Assembly: GCA_028564705.1 (NCBI GenBank)
Contig: JAPXFQ010000364.1
Location: 2,170,001-2,234,000, forward strand
Direction of reading: 5' to 3'
Source of the DNA: Apricaphanius iberus
Taxonomy: Eukaryota; Chordata; Actinopteri; Cyprinodontiformes; Aphaniidae
DNA: 64,000 bases
Made by a program: the position numbers and the translations under genes. The notes beneath the pieces were generated by a model, which saw only the letters and a program-made list of their open reading frames with translations, ran no database searches and was not told where the DNA came from. Of the stretch, positions 40,354 through 51,400 are shown piece by piece. Positions within the stretch are counted from its first letter, which is position 1, and each line of letters begins with the position of its first letter.

Positions 40354-43104
40354 ATGGCGCCAGCATGTTGGGCACGCCGTCTGTCGCTCTCTGTTTATTT
40401 GTTGTTTTTGCCCGTTTCCTGCCTAATTCCCTCACCTGGATCTGGGCTCCTCACCTACGATCGTTCCTCTCTTCTGGAGCTCCGTTTCCCGACGCACAAC
40501 CCCGTGGGCTGCCATCTGAACCAGAGGGAGTCACTGCATTGGCGTTTCCCCTGTGTTCCATGGGAGTTGTGGAGGGGCTCCTGTCATCTGCGTCCGGGAA
40601 GTCGCCGGCGCCGTCGGCGTGGATGCCGTAGTGGTCGCCTGGTCCCCCTTCGGGCGGCCTTGGCTTCTCTGGAGGAGAGTGACCGGGGAGCCCGATGCCG
40701 TTCCACCCAGTGCTTGGTGGCTGCTGCTGAAGGCTCTCACAGGCCCTGCGCCCGCTGTCACCGTGGCGTTTCCTTGGATAATCTGCTATCTCTGAGACAT
40801 TGCTCTGCCGCACCTGAGCTCGCTGGACCCGACGGTGGATCGCCTGGATGTTACCGGTGGGCTCTGATTAATGCACGCTCAATCTGTAACAAAACTTTTG
40901 TTCTTAAGGATTATTTTAATGTGCATGAGCTGGACGTACTTTGTATTACTGAATCCTGGGTGAGTCCGGATGACCTGTCAGCTATTGCTGAACTTCTGCC
41001 AGCTGACTGTGCTTATTTAAACACCCCGAGACCTGTGGGCCGGGGTGGGGGTTTATTGACCGTATTTAAGTCATTTATCTCATACAAACCCGTTACCGGA
41101 TCATGGGATTTTTCTAGTTTTGAACTCTCAGCATTTGAGCTTGGTCACTTGCCCCTGACATTGTGTGCAGTTGTGTACCGTCCCCCGACTCTGAATAAGG
41201 ATTTTATTTCTCAGTTTTCAGACTTTTTATCAGATATTTTTCTGAAATATGATAAGGTCCTCCTTTTAGGTGATTTTAATGTTCATGTGTGTTGCCCTGG
41301 GAAGCCTCTTGTGTCTGAGTTTTCTAATTTATTGGACTCCTTTGGTTTAACTCAGCTTGTGGACGCTCCTACGCATGGACAGATTCATACACTGGACCTC
41401 GTTTTAGCTCATGACGTGGAAATCAAGGAACTATCTGTGGACGATGGTGCTTGTTTATCGGACCACCAGCCAGTCCTGTTTGTCACGGTTCTGCCTCATT
41501 CTGGCCCGCTTAAGCATGAGTTGCTGCGTCACTCACGGCTTATGAGCACAGCTACGGCCGCGTCTTTTTCCTCTCGCTTCTCTGACCTTTCCTCCTCCCC
41601 TGTGGACTCCGATGACCCCGATGTGCTTTTACATTCCTTCCAGTCTCTCTGTCTCTCTGTTCTGGAGCATGTAGCGCCGCTGAGGATACGGCGGTATGTA
41701 AAGAGAACTGATTCATGGCTTAATCCTGCGACTCGTTCGGCTAGACGGGTGTGTAGGAGAATTGAGCGGAGATGGAGGAAGGACAGGAACCCGGCCACCC
41801 TAATCTTATTAAAAGAGTCCTGGAAACACTTCCAGCGAGTGGTTAAATCAGCTCGGAAACAATATTTTTCTGACATGATCAGCACCCACTCTGGTAATCA
41901 GCGAGTATTATTTTCTGCACTAAATTCATTTCTCTCCGTTGAGCCTTCTCTTGCGGATGTTTCTGATGATCTTTGTTCTAGATTCCTAAACTTTTTTTGT
42001 TCAAAAATTGTTAACATCAGAGCCTTGATCTCACTTTCATTGTCTAGTCCTCCTGATTGTGATTGCCCTCACTTTTCATTTCATTGTTTTGAGCCCATCT
42101 CACTTATATTTCTCACTGATCTGGTGGCAGAGATGAACCCTTCTGGTTCACCGTTGGATGTGATGCCCCCACGTCTTCTGAAAGAGGTTTTCCCCGTGGT
42201 TGGCCATCACATCCTTAAAATCTTGAATGGTAGCTTAGCCTCAGGAACTGTTCCCCAGGTTTTTAAGCAGGCAGTGGTCCAGCCAATTTTGAAAAAACCC
42301 GGCCTGGACTCCAACTCCCTGGGAAACTTTCGGCCTATCTCAAAGCTACCTTTTTTATCAAAGCTTTTAGAGAAGGCTGTTTTTATTCAGCTGTCCAACT
42401 ACCTGCAGACTTTTGATATTTTAGATTCCTTGCAATCTGGGTTTCGGGCTGGTCATAGTACTGAGACTGCCCTTCTCAAAGTTTTTAATGATGTTTTGCG
42501 GTCAACGGATTCGGGGTCTTATGTCCTCCTGGTCTTGCTGGACCTTACAGCGGCATTTGACACTGTTGACCATTCCATTCTTCTGTCCCGACTGAATCAG
42601 GTGGTGGGCATTCAAGGATCTGCCCTCAACTGGTTCAGATCATACCTCAGTGACAGAAGTTTTTCTGTGAGGTTGGGAGATTATTCATCAGGAGCCTCCT
42701 CTCTGCCCTGCGGGGTCCCCCAGGGTTCTATTTTAGGACCTCTGCTTTTTAACCTTTATATTCTCCCTTTGGCAGCTATTTTTAGACAATATGGCCTGTT
42801 TTATCACTTTTATGCTGACGACTGCCAATTTTATGTTTCTTTTAAACCACAAGAGTCAGTGCAATCCGCTGTGGATTGCCTGAACGATGTGAAGGGCTGG
42901 CTTTCTAACAATTTTTTACATCTCAACTCGTCCAAGTTGGAAGCGATTTTATTTGTTCCTTCCTCTTCCACTGCAGGTAATCCTGTTCTGCCGCCCTGTT
43001 TTTCCACTTTATTGAAGCCGACTGTTAAAAACCTTGGAGTTATTTTGGACCCTGATTTGCGGATGGACTCCCATATCTGTAGGTGGTTCGTCTTGTTTTT
43101 TTGA
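40354..43104 (+). CDS. L2-like LINE ORF: endonuclease and reverse transcriptase
   Basis: 916 codons. Residues 1-165 are Arg/Pro/Cys-rich without a known domain. An apurinic-type endonuclease follows (ALINARSICNKTF about 170, CITESWVS, LLLGDFNVHV about 305, LSDHQPVLFV about 372). The RT runs from GNFRPISKLPFLSKLLEK (about 650) through LLDLTAAFDTVDHSILLSRL, CGVPQGSILGPLLFNLYILP and the catalytic YADD (about 820) to NLGVILDPDLRMDSHI. The frame ends early at DSHICRWFVLFF, where a frameshift separates it from the rest at 43127. All catalytic motifs are present. It would act in target-primed reverse transcription. Confidence 0.9.
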   Translation: MAPACWARRLSLSVYLLFLPVSCLIPSPGSGLLTYDRSSLLELRFPTHNPVGCHLNQRESLHWRFPCVPWELWRGSCHLRPGSRRRRRRGCRSGRLVPLRAALASLEESDRGARCRSTQCLVAAAEGSHRPCARCHRGVSLDNLLSLRHCSAAPELAGPDGGSPGCYRWALINARSICNKTFVLKDYFNVHELDVLCITESWVSPDDLSAIAELLPADCAYLNTPRPVGRGGGLLTVFKSFISYKPVTGSWDFSSFELSAFELGHLPLTLCAVVYRPPTLNKDFISQFSDFLSDIFLKYDKVLLLGDFNVHVCCPGKPLVSEFSNLLDSFGLTQLVDAPTHGQIHTLDLVLAHDVEIKELSVDDGACLSDHQPVLFVTVLPHSGPLKHELLRHSRLMSTATAASFSSRFSDLSSSPVDSDDPDVLLHSFQSLCLSVLEHVAPLRIRRYVKRTDSWLNPATRSARRVCRRIERRWRKDRNPATLILLKESWKHFQRVVKSARKQYFSDMISTHSGNQRVLFSALNSFLSVEPSLADVSDDLCSRFLNFFCSKIVNIRALISLSLSSPPDCDCPHFSFHCFEPISLIFLTDLVAEMNPSGSPLDVMPPRLLKEVFPVVGHHILKILNGSLASGTVPQVFKQAVVQPILKKPGLDSNSLGNFRPISKLPFLSKLLEKAVFIQLSNYLQTFDILDSLQSGFRAGHSTETALLKVFNDVLRSTDSGSYVLLVLLDLTAAFDTVDHSILLSRLNQVVGIQGSALNWFRSYLSDRSFSVRLGDYSSGASSLPCGVPQGSILGPLLFNLYILPLAAIFRQYGLFYHFYADDCQFYVSFKPQESVQSAVDCLNDVKGWLSNNFLHLNSSKLEAILFVPSSSTAGNPVLPPCFSTLLKPTVKNLGVILDPDLRMDSHICRWFVLFF

Positions 43105-43126
43105 AAATCAATGTGTCTACTAGACA

Positions 43127-43636
43127 TTGCCTGTGTCTGGTGACTTCCACTCAGAGATTGGAGCATTTGTAATTTCGCGTTTGGACTACGCAAACTCCCT
43201 CCTCTATGGCTCTACCTCTGCTGCAGTGGCGCGCCTTCAGCTGGTGCAAAATGCGGCTGCTCGCCTCTTAACTGGCACTAGACGAAGAGAGCATATTACT
43301 CCTGTCCTGGCCCACCTGCACTGGCTCCCGGTGCGTTATCGGATACAGTTTAAGATTTTACTTTTTGTTTTTAAATCCCTTTACTTGTATGTGCCCCCTT
43401 ACTTGTCTGAGATGGTTCAGCCCTACATACCGGGTCGGATCCTTCGGTCAGCAGACCACCGCCTCTTGCAGGTCCCTGGAGTTCGGGTGAGGAGACGTGG
43501 AGAACGTGCATTCTCGCTCTGTGCCCCTCATCTCTGGAACCAGCTTCCTCTGGTAGTGAGGATGGCCCCCTCTCTTTCTGTTTTTAAATCACGCCTGAAG
43601 GCTCACTTTTATTCCTTGGCTTTTAACTTGACCTAG
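43127..43636 (+). pseudogene. L2-like LINE ORF, C-terminal part after a frameshift
   Basis: It continues the RT thumb and C-terminal region: ISRLDYANSLLYGSTSAAVA, LQLVQNAAARLLTGTRRREH, LHWLPVRYRIQFKILLFVFK and LWNQLPLVVRMAPSLSVFKS. The junction with the previous frame (43080-43160) is short and scrambled compared with intact relatives, so a small deletion plus frame change likely disabled the element. Confidence 0.85.
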
Positions 43637-43822
43637 TCAGCTATAGCCCTGTTTATTTTATTTTGTTATTTTATTTTATGGTATTCACTGTGCTATTTTA
43701 ATTATTTTATTTTTTGCGTGTTTGCTCATATATGTTTTTAATACTGTACAGCACTTTGGTCGGCCTCGGCTGTGTATAAAGGTGCTCTATAAATAAATTG
43801 GTATGGTATGGTATGGTATGGT

Positions 43823-43929
43823 ATATATATATATATGTATATATAAAGAGAGAGAGAACATTACTTAAATTGAATTGCAATTAACTTATCAAAAATGCAT
43901 GGTTTTATTCTTTAAAAAAATAAATATAG

Positions 43930-43965
<36 letters not shown>
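43823..43965. repeat. AT microsatellite cluster
   Basis: (TA)n tracts at about 43823-43841 and 43934-43964, with a short gag run between them. Confidence 0.85.
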
Positions 43966-43967
<2 letters not shown>

Positions 43968-44242
43968 GGCCGGTACTCTAACCCGTTAATTAAGATTAAT
44001 TAATTACACAAAAATAACGTTTAACGCATTTTAATCGCACCTATTTATGCACCGCGGCCTTCCAGCGCTGGTGCGCTGAGAAAGGTATTCAGTCATTATT
44101 CATACTAAAATTCCATGTGAAGAAAATTCTCACTTTTCTCAGGTCAAATATTTATGTGCGATTAAAATGCGATTCATTTCGATTAATTAATTACAACGCC
44201 TGTAATTTATTAGATTAAAAAAATGTATCGAGTCCCGGCCCT
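43966..44242. mobile_element. MITE, 277 bp, inverted-repeat ends
   Basis: The left end agggccggtactc and the right end gagtcccggccct are near-perfect reverse complements. Inside are mirrored gattaattaattac and gcgattaaaatgcgatt words typical of a common fish hAT-like MITE. Confidence 0.75.
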
Positions 44243-44247
44243 GATAT

Positions 44248-44770
44248 CAGAATCAGAATCAGAATCAGCTTTAATGGCCAAGTATGACACATACAAGGAA
44301 TTTGACTCCGGCAACATTTCTCTCCAGTACAGAACTTAAATAAGTGAAATTAAAAGACGGAAAAAAAATAAAATGAATAAAAATAAAAATAAAGGATGAT
44401 ATATACACCAAACCAGGGTTATTGTACAGTAAGTATATACAGTAAATATATACAGCAGTGCAGAGTTTTAGTTTATTGTTCATGTGAGTGGACACACACT
44501 CTGTGACTATTCAGAGTTCATCAGAGCGACAGCCTGGGGGAAGAAACTGTTCTTGTGTCGGGTGGTTTTGGCGTGCAGCGCTCTGTAACGCCGGCCTGAG
44601 GGGAGGAGCCTAAACAGATTGTGGCCAGGGTGTGAGGGGTCAGTGGTGATTTTTTCTGGCCCGCTTCCTGACCCTGGCCCGGAAAAGGTCCTCAATGGAG
44701 GGAAGATCAGAACCTATGATCCTCTCTGAGGACCTGACTGTTCTCTGCAGTCTGTCCCTGTCTTGCCTGG
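44248..44770 (-). repeat. LINE 3' fragment with AATCAG tail
   Basis: An atcagaatcagaatcagaatc tail starts near 44249, then 3' UTR. Minus-strand coding follows for NLFRLLPSGRRYRALHAKTT and NSFFPQAVALMNSE, the C-terminus of a fish LINE. It is related to the shorter tail at 46213-46298 and to the LINE at 20480. Confidence 0.7.
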
Positions 44771-45149
44771 TGGCGGATATATATATTCAAATATTTTGGG
44801 TTTAACTAGTTCCTTTTGCACAGTATGAACTTAGATAATGTGACTTCAGAATAAATTGCCTTCATCAAACGGGAGTGCATCATTCATAGTAAACGCATAC
44901 AAACAAATAAACACGCAGACTTTTAACCAAATCGCAATCGTAAAAGAAAATACAGCCTTGAGTTCGCCTCAGAGGGCTACAAGTAAGATGTTCAATTAAC
45001 TGACTGACCAGCTCAATGGCGCAATAACACACTAACTCACAAATGCTGACAACACCGCAGTATGCAGCAAGATTCAAAGTGCTCATGAGTAAGCGACACG
45101 CTGAATGAACCGATGACGTCACCCGCTCAAACCAAGGCCTTTATCACGT
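44771..45149. other. Intergenic stretch, nothing recognised
   Basis: No supported feature. Confidence 0.35.
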
Positions 45150-47860
45150 GATTTCTCCATTCTTGTCGCACGCCTCGAATCGAGACTTCATCTGGCACGC
45201 CCACTTATGCTCGAAACACACCTCGGAGCCTTGGTTCATTTGTCCCATCACTACTAACGGTCAGCCTCTGCACTGCTTCCTCCGCTGGTCCATCTGCTCT
45301 CCGCTCACCTGTCCGTCTGCCTGCTCCACCTGCAAAACACGACATCAGAATCAGCATTACTTCTATCCAATCTCAGATAACAGGATCCCTCTTACCCACT
45401 CTTACATCCATCCTCAGCGTTCCTTCCATAAGTCTCCTCTTCAGTACTTACCATCTCCACCTGGTCAAGTGCTCCTCTAATCTCTCTCATCTCCACCACA
45501 GTTACTCCCTGCTTCCGAGACTCTGCTCCCACTTCCAGAGACGCTCCTGTGACCATATTCACCTGCTCAAATAAATAATTGTTATTTTTAACTACAACAA
45601 ACAGGTGTCCGTCTGTGCTGCCTTTGAGTCTGATTACCTGCAAACATGACAGAATCATCTGGCCTCCAGGACTCAGCAGCACAGATCCAAGACGCCGTCT
45701 ATCACCAAGGTTCGCTATTAGTTCGGCACGAGTCAGAAATTTGCGATTTAATGGGTCAGTTCTCACTACAATCTTCAACAATTGGTCGTTTAAATCAACA
45801 GATTTTGGCAATATCCAAGAAGATCAATAACTCCAAGCAATCATCCATTTCCGCAATCAACTTCTGGGATGTTGCGTCACCCCCGCCTGAACCATTCAGC
45901 GAGGACCTTGACAAAACCAAAGGTTTCCTGCTTCAATGCAAGTTAGTATTTTCACATTCTCCCCGTACTTTTCCTACCAATGTTTAGACAATCAGTTATT
46001 TAACTGGTCTGTTACGAGGAAAGGCTCTTAGATCGGCAGAGGCCTTTTATGACGAGTCCTCTATTGAAGAGACAACCCTTGGCAATTTTTGAGCTGTTTG
46101 AATTAAAATTCTACACAGTTAAAAATTAAGAAGAGTCAGCCAGAAAACGATGGACAATCAAGCAGGAAAATCGAGCAGTAGCTGATTTCGCTGTGTATTT
46201 TCGTATCTTAGCTGAAGAATCAGAATCAGAATCAGAATCGGTTTTATTGCCATTGTTTGAGAACAAGTTCACAAACTAGGAATTTTTTCCGGTACGCCCA
46301 AGAATCAGGTTGGAATGACTCCGCCTTAAGAGGAGCATTCGATCATGCCCTGAATGATAAAATAAAAGACGATTTAGCCACCAGAGATTATCCAGAGACC
46401 TTGGACAAGCTAATTGCTTTAGCAATCAGATTAGATAAACGGTTGAGAGAAGGATCCTGAGTTAAGCCTATGTTTTCGAGTCATGAAATTCCAAAGACAG
46501 AATCCAGAACCCCCATTCCGAAGGTAACACCCCAAGAATGTTCTCCGGAACCCATGCAGATTGGTAGGGCTCGGCTCAGCACTCAGGAAAGACAAATACG
46601 TCTTTCTAATAATTGCTGCCTCTATTGTGGTTCTGCCCAACACTTCATTGCGCTGTGTCCCATTTGGTCAAAAGAGTCAGCCCGCCAGTGAGGATAGGGG
46701 TCCTGGTGGGAATCCATCGAGTAAACAGAATAACAGTACCTGCCAGTCTCTGTTTAAAAGGAAAAAAAAAAACTATTCATGTTCAGCTCTTATCAATTCC
46801 GGTTCCAAACAAAGCTTTATTCGTCCAGATATTGTCCAAAGACTCAAAATCCCCACTTTCAAGCTTAGAGATCCCATCAGTGTGTCCGCATTAGATGGCA
46901 GCAAAACCATCACCATTACAACCATCACCCATCAAACTCAGCCAGTCCTGCTAATAGTATCTGGTAACTACCAAGAGGAAATTCAGTCTTTCATGTTTCC
47001 CAATCAAGATAACTCTCTGGTTCTTGGATTCCTTTGGCTCGTCACCCACAATCACTAAATTAATTGGGCCCAGCGCCTTGTAGATTCCTGGAGCTCTGTC
47101 TGTTCTAAGTCCTGTTTAAAATCTGCTCTATCCGTGAGTCCAGACCCAGAACCAGTTTCAACTCCTGATCCAGATCTCAGTAATGTTCCCCAAGAGTATC
47201 ACGATCTTCACCACGCTTTCAGAAAGGATTCAGCGCTGTCTCTTCCCCCCATCGGCCATACGACTGCGCTATTGACTTGCTCTCCGGTGCTCCACTTCCT
47301 TCTGGGCGATTGTATTGTATAACCTCTCAGTTAAGGAATGGGACGCAATGGAAAAATACATTCAGAAATATCTGGATGCAGGAATGATTCAACCTTCGAC
47401 CTCTCCCTTTGGTGCAAGCTTCTACTTTGTTGCCAAAAAAAATGGTTCACTTCGCCCATGCATTGATTACTGTGGTCTCAACCAAATTACTATTAAAAAC
47501 AAATATTTACTCCCGCTACTCTTCTCTGCTCTGGAACCTGTCAGTCAGGTCACTCGTGTGCTTTCTTTTCTAAAATGTTCTCTCCGGCTGAAAGAAATTA
47601 TGACATCGGTGATCGGGAGCTTCTCACCATAAAACTCGCCCTGGAAGAATGAGACCTTGGCTGGAGCGTGCGGAACTCCCGGTAATTGTCTGGACAGATC
47701 TCAAAAACGTATCCTACCTCCAGTCAGCGAAATGACTTAACCCCACTCCTCCAAATTCTCCTGCCACCCCAGAACCAGCCGCACCATTGCCCTTCTCCGC
47801 CGTTACTTCTGGTGGCCATCCCTCGACAAGGAAATATCCCTTTTGGGTTAGCATTATATA
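45150..47860 (+). pseudogene. Decayed Ty3/gypsy retrotransposon
   Basis: 45150-45640 looks like LTR/leader sequence with an AATAAA-like signal (about 45571). Gag starts at 45646 (MTESSGLQDSAAQIQDAVYH) and continues in broken frames through a QESGWNDSALRGAFDHALND segment (46300-46460) and a [15 protein letters not shown] zinc knuckle (about 46615-46665). A protease-like stretch has INSGSKQSFIR in place of the usual Asp-containing motif (46790). An RT N-terminal region follows ([20 protein letters not shown], about 47385) that stops before the catalytic YVDD. A short integrase-like remnant may follow. Many stops and deletions make it dead. It lies just downstream (3') of il1r2. Confidence 0.8.
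46213..46298 (-). repeat. LINE 3' tail nested in gypsy gag
   Basis: The run aatcagaatcagaatcagaatc, then ggttttattgccattgtttg, interrupts the gag frame. It is flanked by the direct repeat aagaatcag (about 46214 and 46301), a probable target duplication. Confidence 0.65.
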
Positions 47861-48400
47861 AAAACTTTTTTACTTGTACTTTGCCTTTTAATCTACCGTA
47901 CTCTCTATTGCCCATTCTTATACTTGCCAACCACCATATTCTTTTTTTTCTCTCTCATATTTCTGTGTTCACAGACTCAGGGATTTTTGCCGCCGTTGTG
48001 GTATTTCACGAGACTTCAGCACAAACTTCACATGGGAGTTCAGTAATGAGCATTCTAAGGCCATCAAACATACAATCTTACATAATCTTAAACCAAAATA
48101 AAATCTAAATAAACTAACATAAAGTATTAAATACAATGATTTATTTATATATTTATTCACAGAATTTATTAGATAATTCACTGTAAATATTTAGCAACAC
48201 TTACATGAAAATGAATCTTAGTTAGGACAACTTCCAATGACTAATGAAAAGAAAATATAACACTCAAAAAATATTTGTAAGACATTAACATATTTACAGA
48301 AAGAAAAATATTTTATACTAATTCATAGTTGTTCATGTAGGATTGACATGAGTGACCTCTTCCTGGACAATTCTTTCAACTTTAATAAGATAAACAGTTA
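47861..48400. other. il1r2 3' flank, nothing recognised
   Basis: AT-rich DNA between the gypsy relic and the il1r2 stop codon. It would contain the il1r2 3' UTR on the minus strand. No TIR-type exon is present. Confidence 0.4.
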
Positions 48401-48401
48401 G

Positions 48402-48466
48402 TTACCACAGTAACAATGCCAAAGTGCAGAAGACCACGAAGACCGGGAAGAACAAGACTGGACGAG
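48402..48466 (-). CDS. il1r2: il1r2 last exon: transmembrane segment and stop
   Basis: Acceptor TTCTTACAG|CT, then ARPVLFFPVFVVFCTLALLLW and TAA. The hydrophobic run ends one residue before the stop, so no cytoplasmic signalling domain can be encoded here. Confidence 0.8.
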
Positions 48467-51400
48467 CTGTAAGAAAATGTAACGTAATAGTAATTAAAAA
48501 AGATTATGTCAAAGATTTTAAATCTTATAAATAAGCAGATTATGACATCGTTCTAATGTTAGTATACTGGAGATAAATCTCTGTCTCTAAATATCTACCT
48601 GATGTACCATTCTCTGCCAGAGAGATTGTGATAAAACTTGACTTTTGGTGGTCAGACTCCAGTTTACACGTGTATTTCTTCAACAGCTCCTCCTCTGACA
48701 CTTTTCTGAACACTAAAGAGACTGTTATGTTGATTTCATCTATAAGTTGTGTTCTACAATGAGATAAAAGAAGTCAACTTATTTGCTGTAATTTGTGGGT
48801 GGAATACTGTTTTTCTAAAATGTTGTTTTCCACAAACTCAGAAAGATAGTTCGTTGAAATTATTTACCTTGTATAATTGTAGAAAACAGGTAGGCTCTCA
48901 TCAGATTCTATAAATGAATTCCCACTTAGCCAAAATACCTCATCAAAGTCTGAATAAGTAACAGCTCTGCATTCTATCACCACTGTTGACCCTAAAAAAA
49001 GAGTTGAAGCAACAGAAATTATTGATGCATTTTCAAGATAAAGTCTTAGGATGAAACTAGACAAAGACTCACCTAAATCTATGTGGAACACATTTTGCCG
49101 TGGTGAGATGATCTCAGATTTCCCATATTCTGTGCATCAAACAGTTTTCTTATTAAAGCTGTTTAAAATATAGGTAGCATAAATACATATCAAAATGTGT
49201 TTTTCTTACTGCTGGGCTTGATTTCTAGTATAACAGTGAAGCTCATATTGTAAATTTCACTGTCATACAAGAAAGATCTGATGCACCTGTAGATACCACC
49301 GTCTTTTTCCAGCACACTTTGGAAGGTATTGGTAGTTGGTAATGTCTCACCCTCCTGTCAGATAGAAGATTAGTTCAGAAGCAGTAAATCTTTAACTGGG
49401 GAAGACAAAATTACATGTAACCTTCCCAGGCTTATCCTATTCACATCGATAATTACTCTCCGTATAAATACCTTGTACCACGTGATCCCACTTCTCGTGA
49501 TTTTAGGATTATCATTAGCTGGAATGTTTGCTGCAGGACAGTACATAGTGCAGGACTGTTTTGTGTAGCATGTTGTGGAATACTGATTCCGCTCTTCATA
49601 ATCTTTGGAGTGGTGGTCGTACAAAATTAGGCTGAACCAGGACTGGCTGCTGGCATTCCTGTCACAACATTAAACAATAATAGCATCTGTGAATAAAGCA
49701 AGAATGGCCCTTCTATATAAAGCTGATTACAGTGTCTTGCGAAAGTATTGATGAAAATTGTCTGTTTTTGACAAAACTAAGAATATATTTTATTTGAATT
49801 TTAAGAGGTAGACAAACATACCATGGAACTTATTGCGAAGAGGAACCCAAAACAGGTTTTAACAGGTTTTTGCAAATACAAATCTGAAAACTCTTGTGTG
49901 CATTTAGACTTAGCTCTGCCTCAGGTCATACTTTATACAGTAAAACCATTGTTTGCTGCAATTACAGCTTAGTATTTTGCACACCTTCAGAATTAACACT
50001 TTGCCCATTCCTCTTGGCTAAAATTGATGAAGCTCAGGCAGTTTGGATGAAGAGTGTCTGTGAAGATCAATTCTAAAGTCCTGCCACAGATTCTCAGTAA
50101 GACTTAGGTCTGGTTTTGACTGGACTTTGACTGACAAGTGTTTGTGCTTTGTTAAGGGGCTCAGTTCTGCTGGAAGGTGAAACTTCACTCATCTCAGAAT
50201 TTTGTTGCAGCCTCTTCCAGAATTTTTTTTTTTGCCCCTTTGGTTCTGACCACCTTCACTGCACTGGCAAATAGAAGGCCTCCCAACACCCTGAAAAAAA
50301 TTCCCACTGTGACACATGGTGGTAGCTGTATGTGTCACAGTGGGGATGTTCAGTGTTAATTTCCTTCCAACACTACAGTTTTATTTTGCATATGCATTTT
50401 GCAAAGGACAGACATTTTTTATTTTGGTCTCATGTGACCAGACCACTTCCTTTTGTGGCAAACTGTAAACAAACATACATGTATGGCTTACTCTCTACAA
50501 TGAGTTTATTCCTACTAATCTTCCAAAAGGTCAGATTGGTGAAGTACAATGCTACTAATTCTAACAGAAAAATCTCTAATAAAGTAAATTGACGTAAAAT
50601 GAAGAAAAAAAGAAGGATTAACTGGAATTTCCCAAAAATTGGAAAAAATCACTTTGATGTGTTTGCATATGTTTACAATATGTAGAGACCGTGCTATATG
50701 CTTTGTTTTGGGACATAATTGGGGATCAAATACTTTTTTTATTTAACAGCATGCTAATTAAACTAAAACTTTGATTTAATGTATTTTGATTTGTTTAAGA
50801 AGCATAAATCTTCTGCAATCAAATGTTTATCCAAGACAGCAGCAGTGGGAACAGCTTTACAATACTAAATCAACCCACACCAAAATTTGACTAAGAAATT
50901 CCATAATGTTTGGGAAAACGTTAAAATCTTAAGTGTTTTAAAGCTTTAAACAAGTAACAAAGTCAAAACTCAAGTCTAATCAAATAATTTTATTTAAATA
51001 ATTTAGCCTATTTTTTTTTCTTTAAAAATGTCCTTATTTTCCAGTTCAGCATGGACCCTTGAAGCAGATTATAAAAAGATAGCAATACAGTCCAAGAAAA
51101 CATGAAGAACTTTTCACATATGGAGATGACTCTGTGATGAGAGGTCAAATGAATTTTTTATTTCCCTGTAGAGATAATAAAATAGTCAAAATCGAACTAG
51201 AGACATAAATGCCATATACAAATAAACACAAATTAAGTTTCCACACTTAATACTTCCTTCTAAGGGTTTTATTTTCTGATATAAGAGCTCACCAGATTGA
51301 CACTGATGGACCAAAGAATTAAAACCACTGACATGGTCTATGAATAACAATGATCATCCTATTGAGTTCAATGTTTTGCGGGACAAACTTTATGTGCTAC

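Larger units (their letters stand above)
40336..43822 (+). mobile_element. Nearly full-length L2-like LINE
   Basis: It runs from the short 5' UTR (agattctacaagattacaag) through two adjoining frames to a 3' UTR (gcactttggtcggcctcgg, gctctataaataaat) and an ATGGT-repeat tail (43799-43822). It abuts the right end of the Tc1 relic. Its length and good coding content suggest a relatively recent insertion. Confidence 0.85.

Noticed and set aside
40451..42000. Long antisense frames over the L2-like LINE 5' region (up to 120 codons)
   Set aside because: They arise from the GC-rich bias of the LINE coding strand and carry no recognisable domain.
45150..47860. TIR exons for il1r2 downstream of 48402
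   Set aside because: The sequence there is a gypsy relic. No YDAF, RDxxPG or FW-type TIR box is present on the minus strand, so il1r2 is a decoy type.
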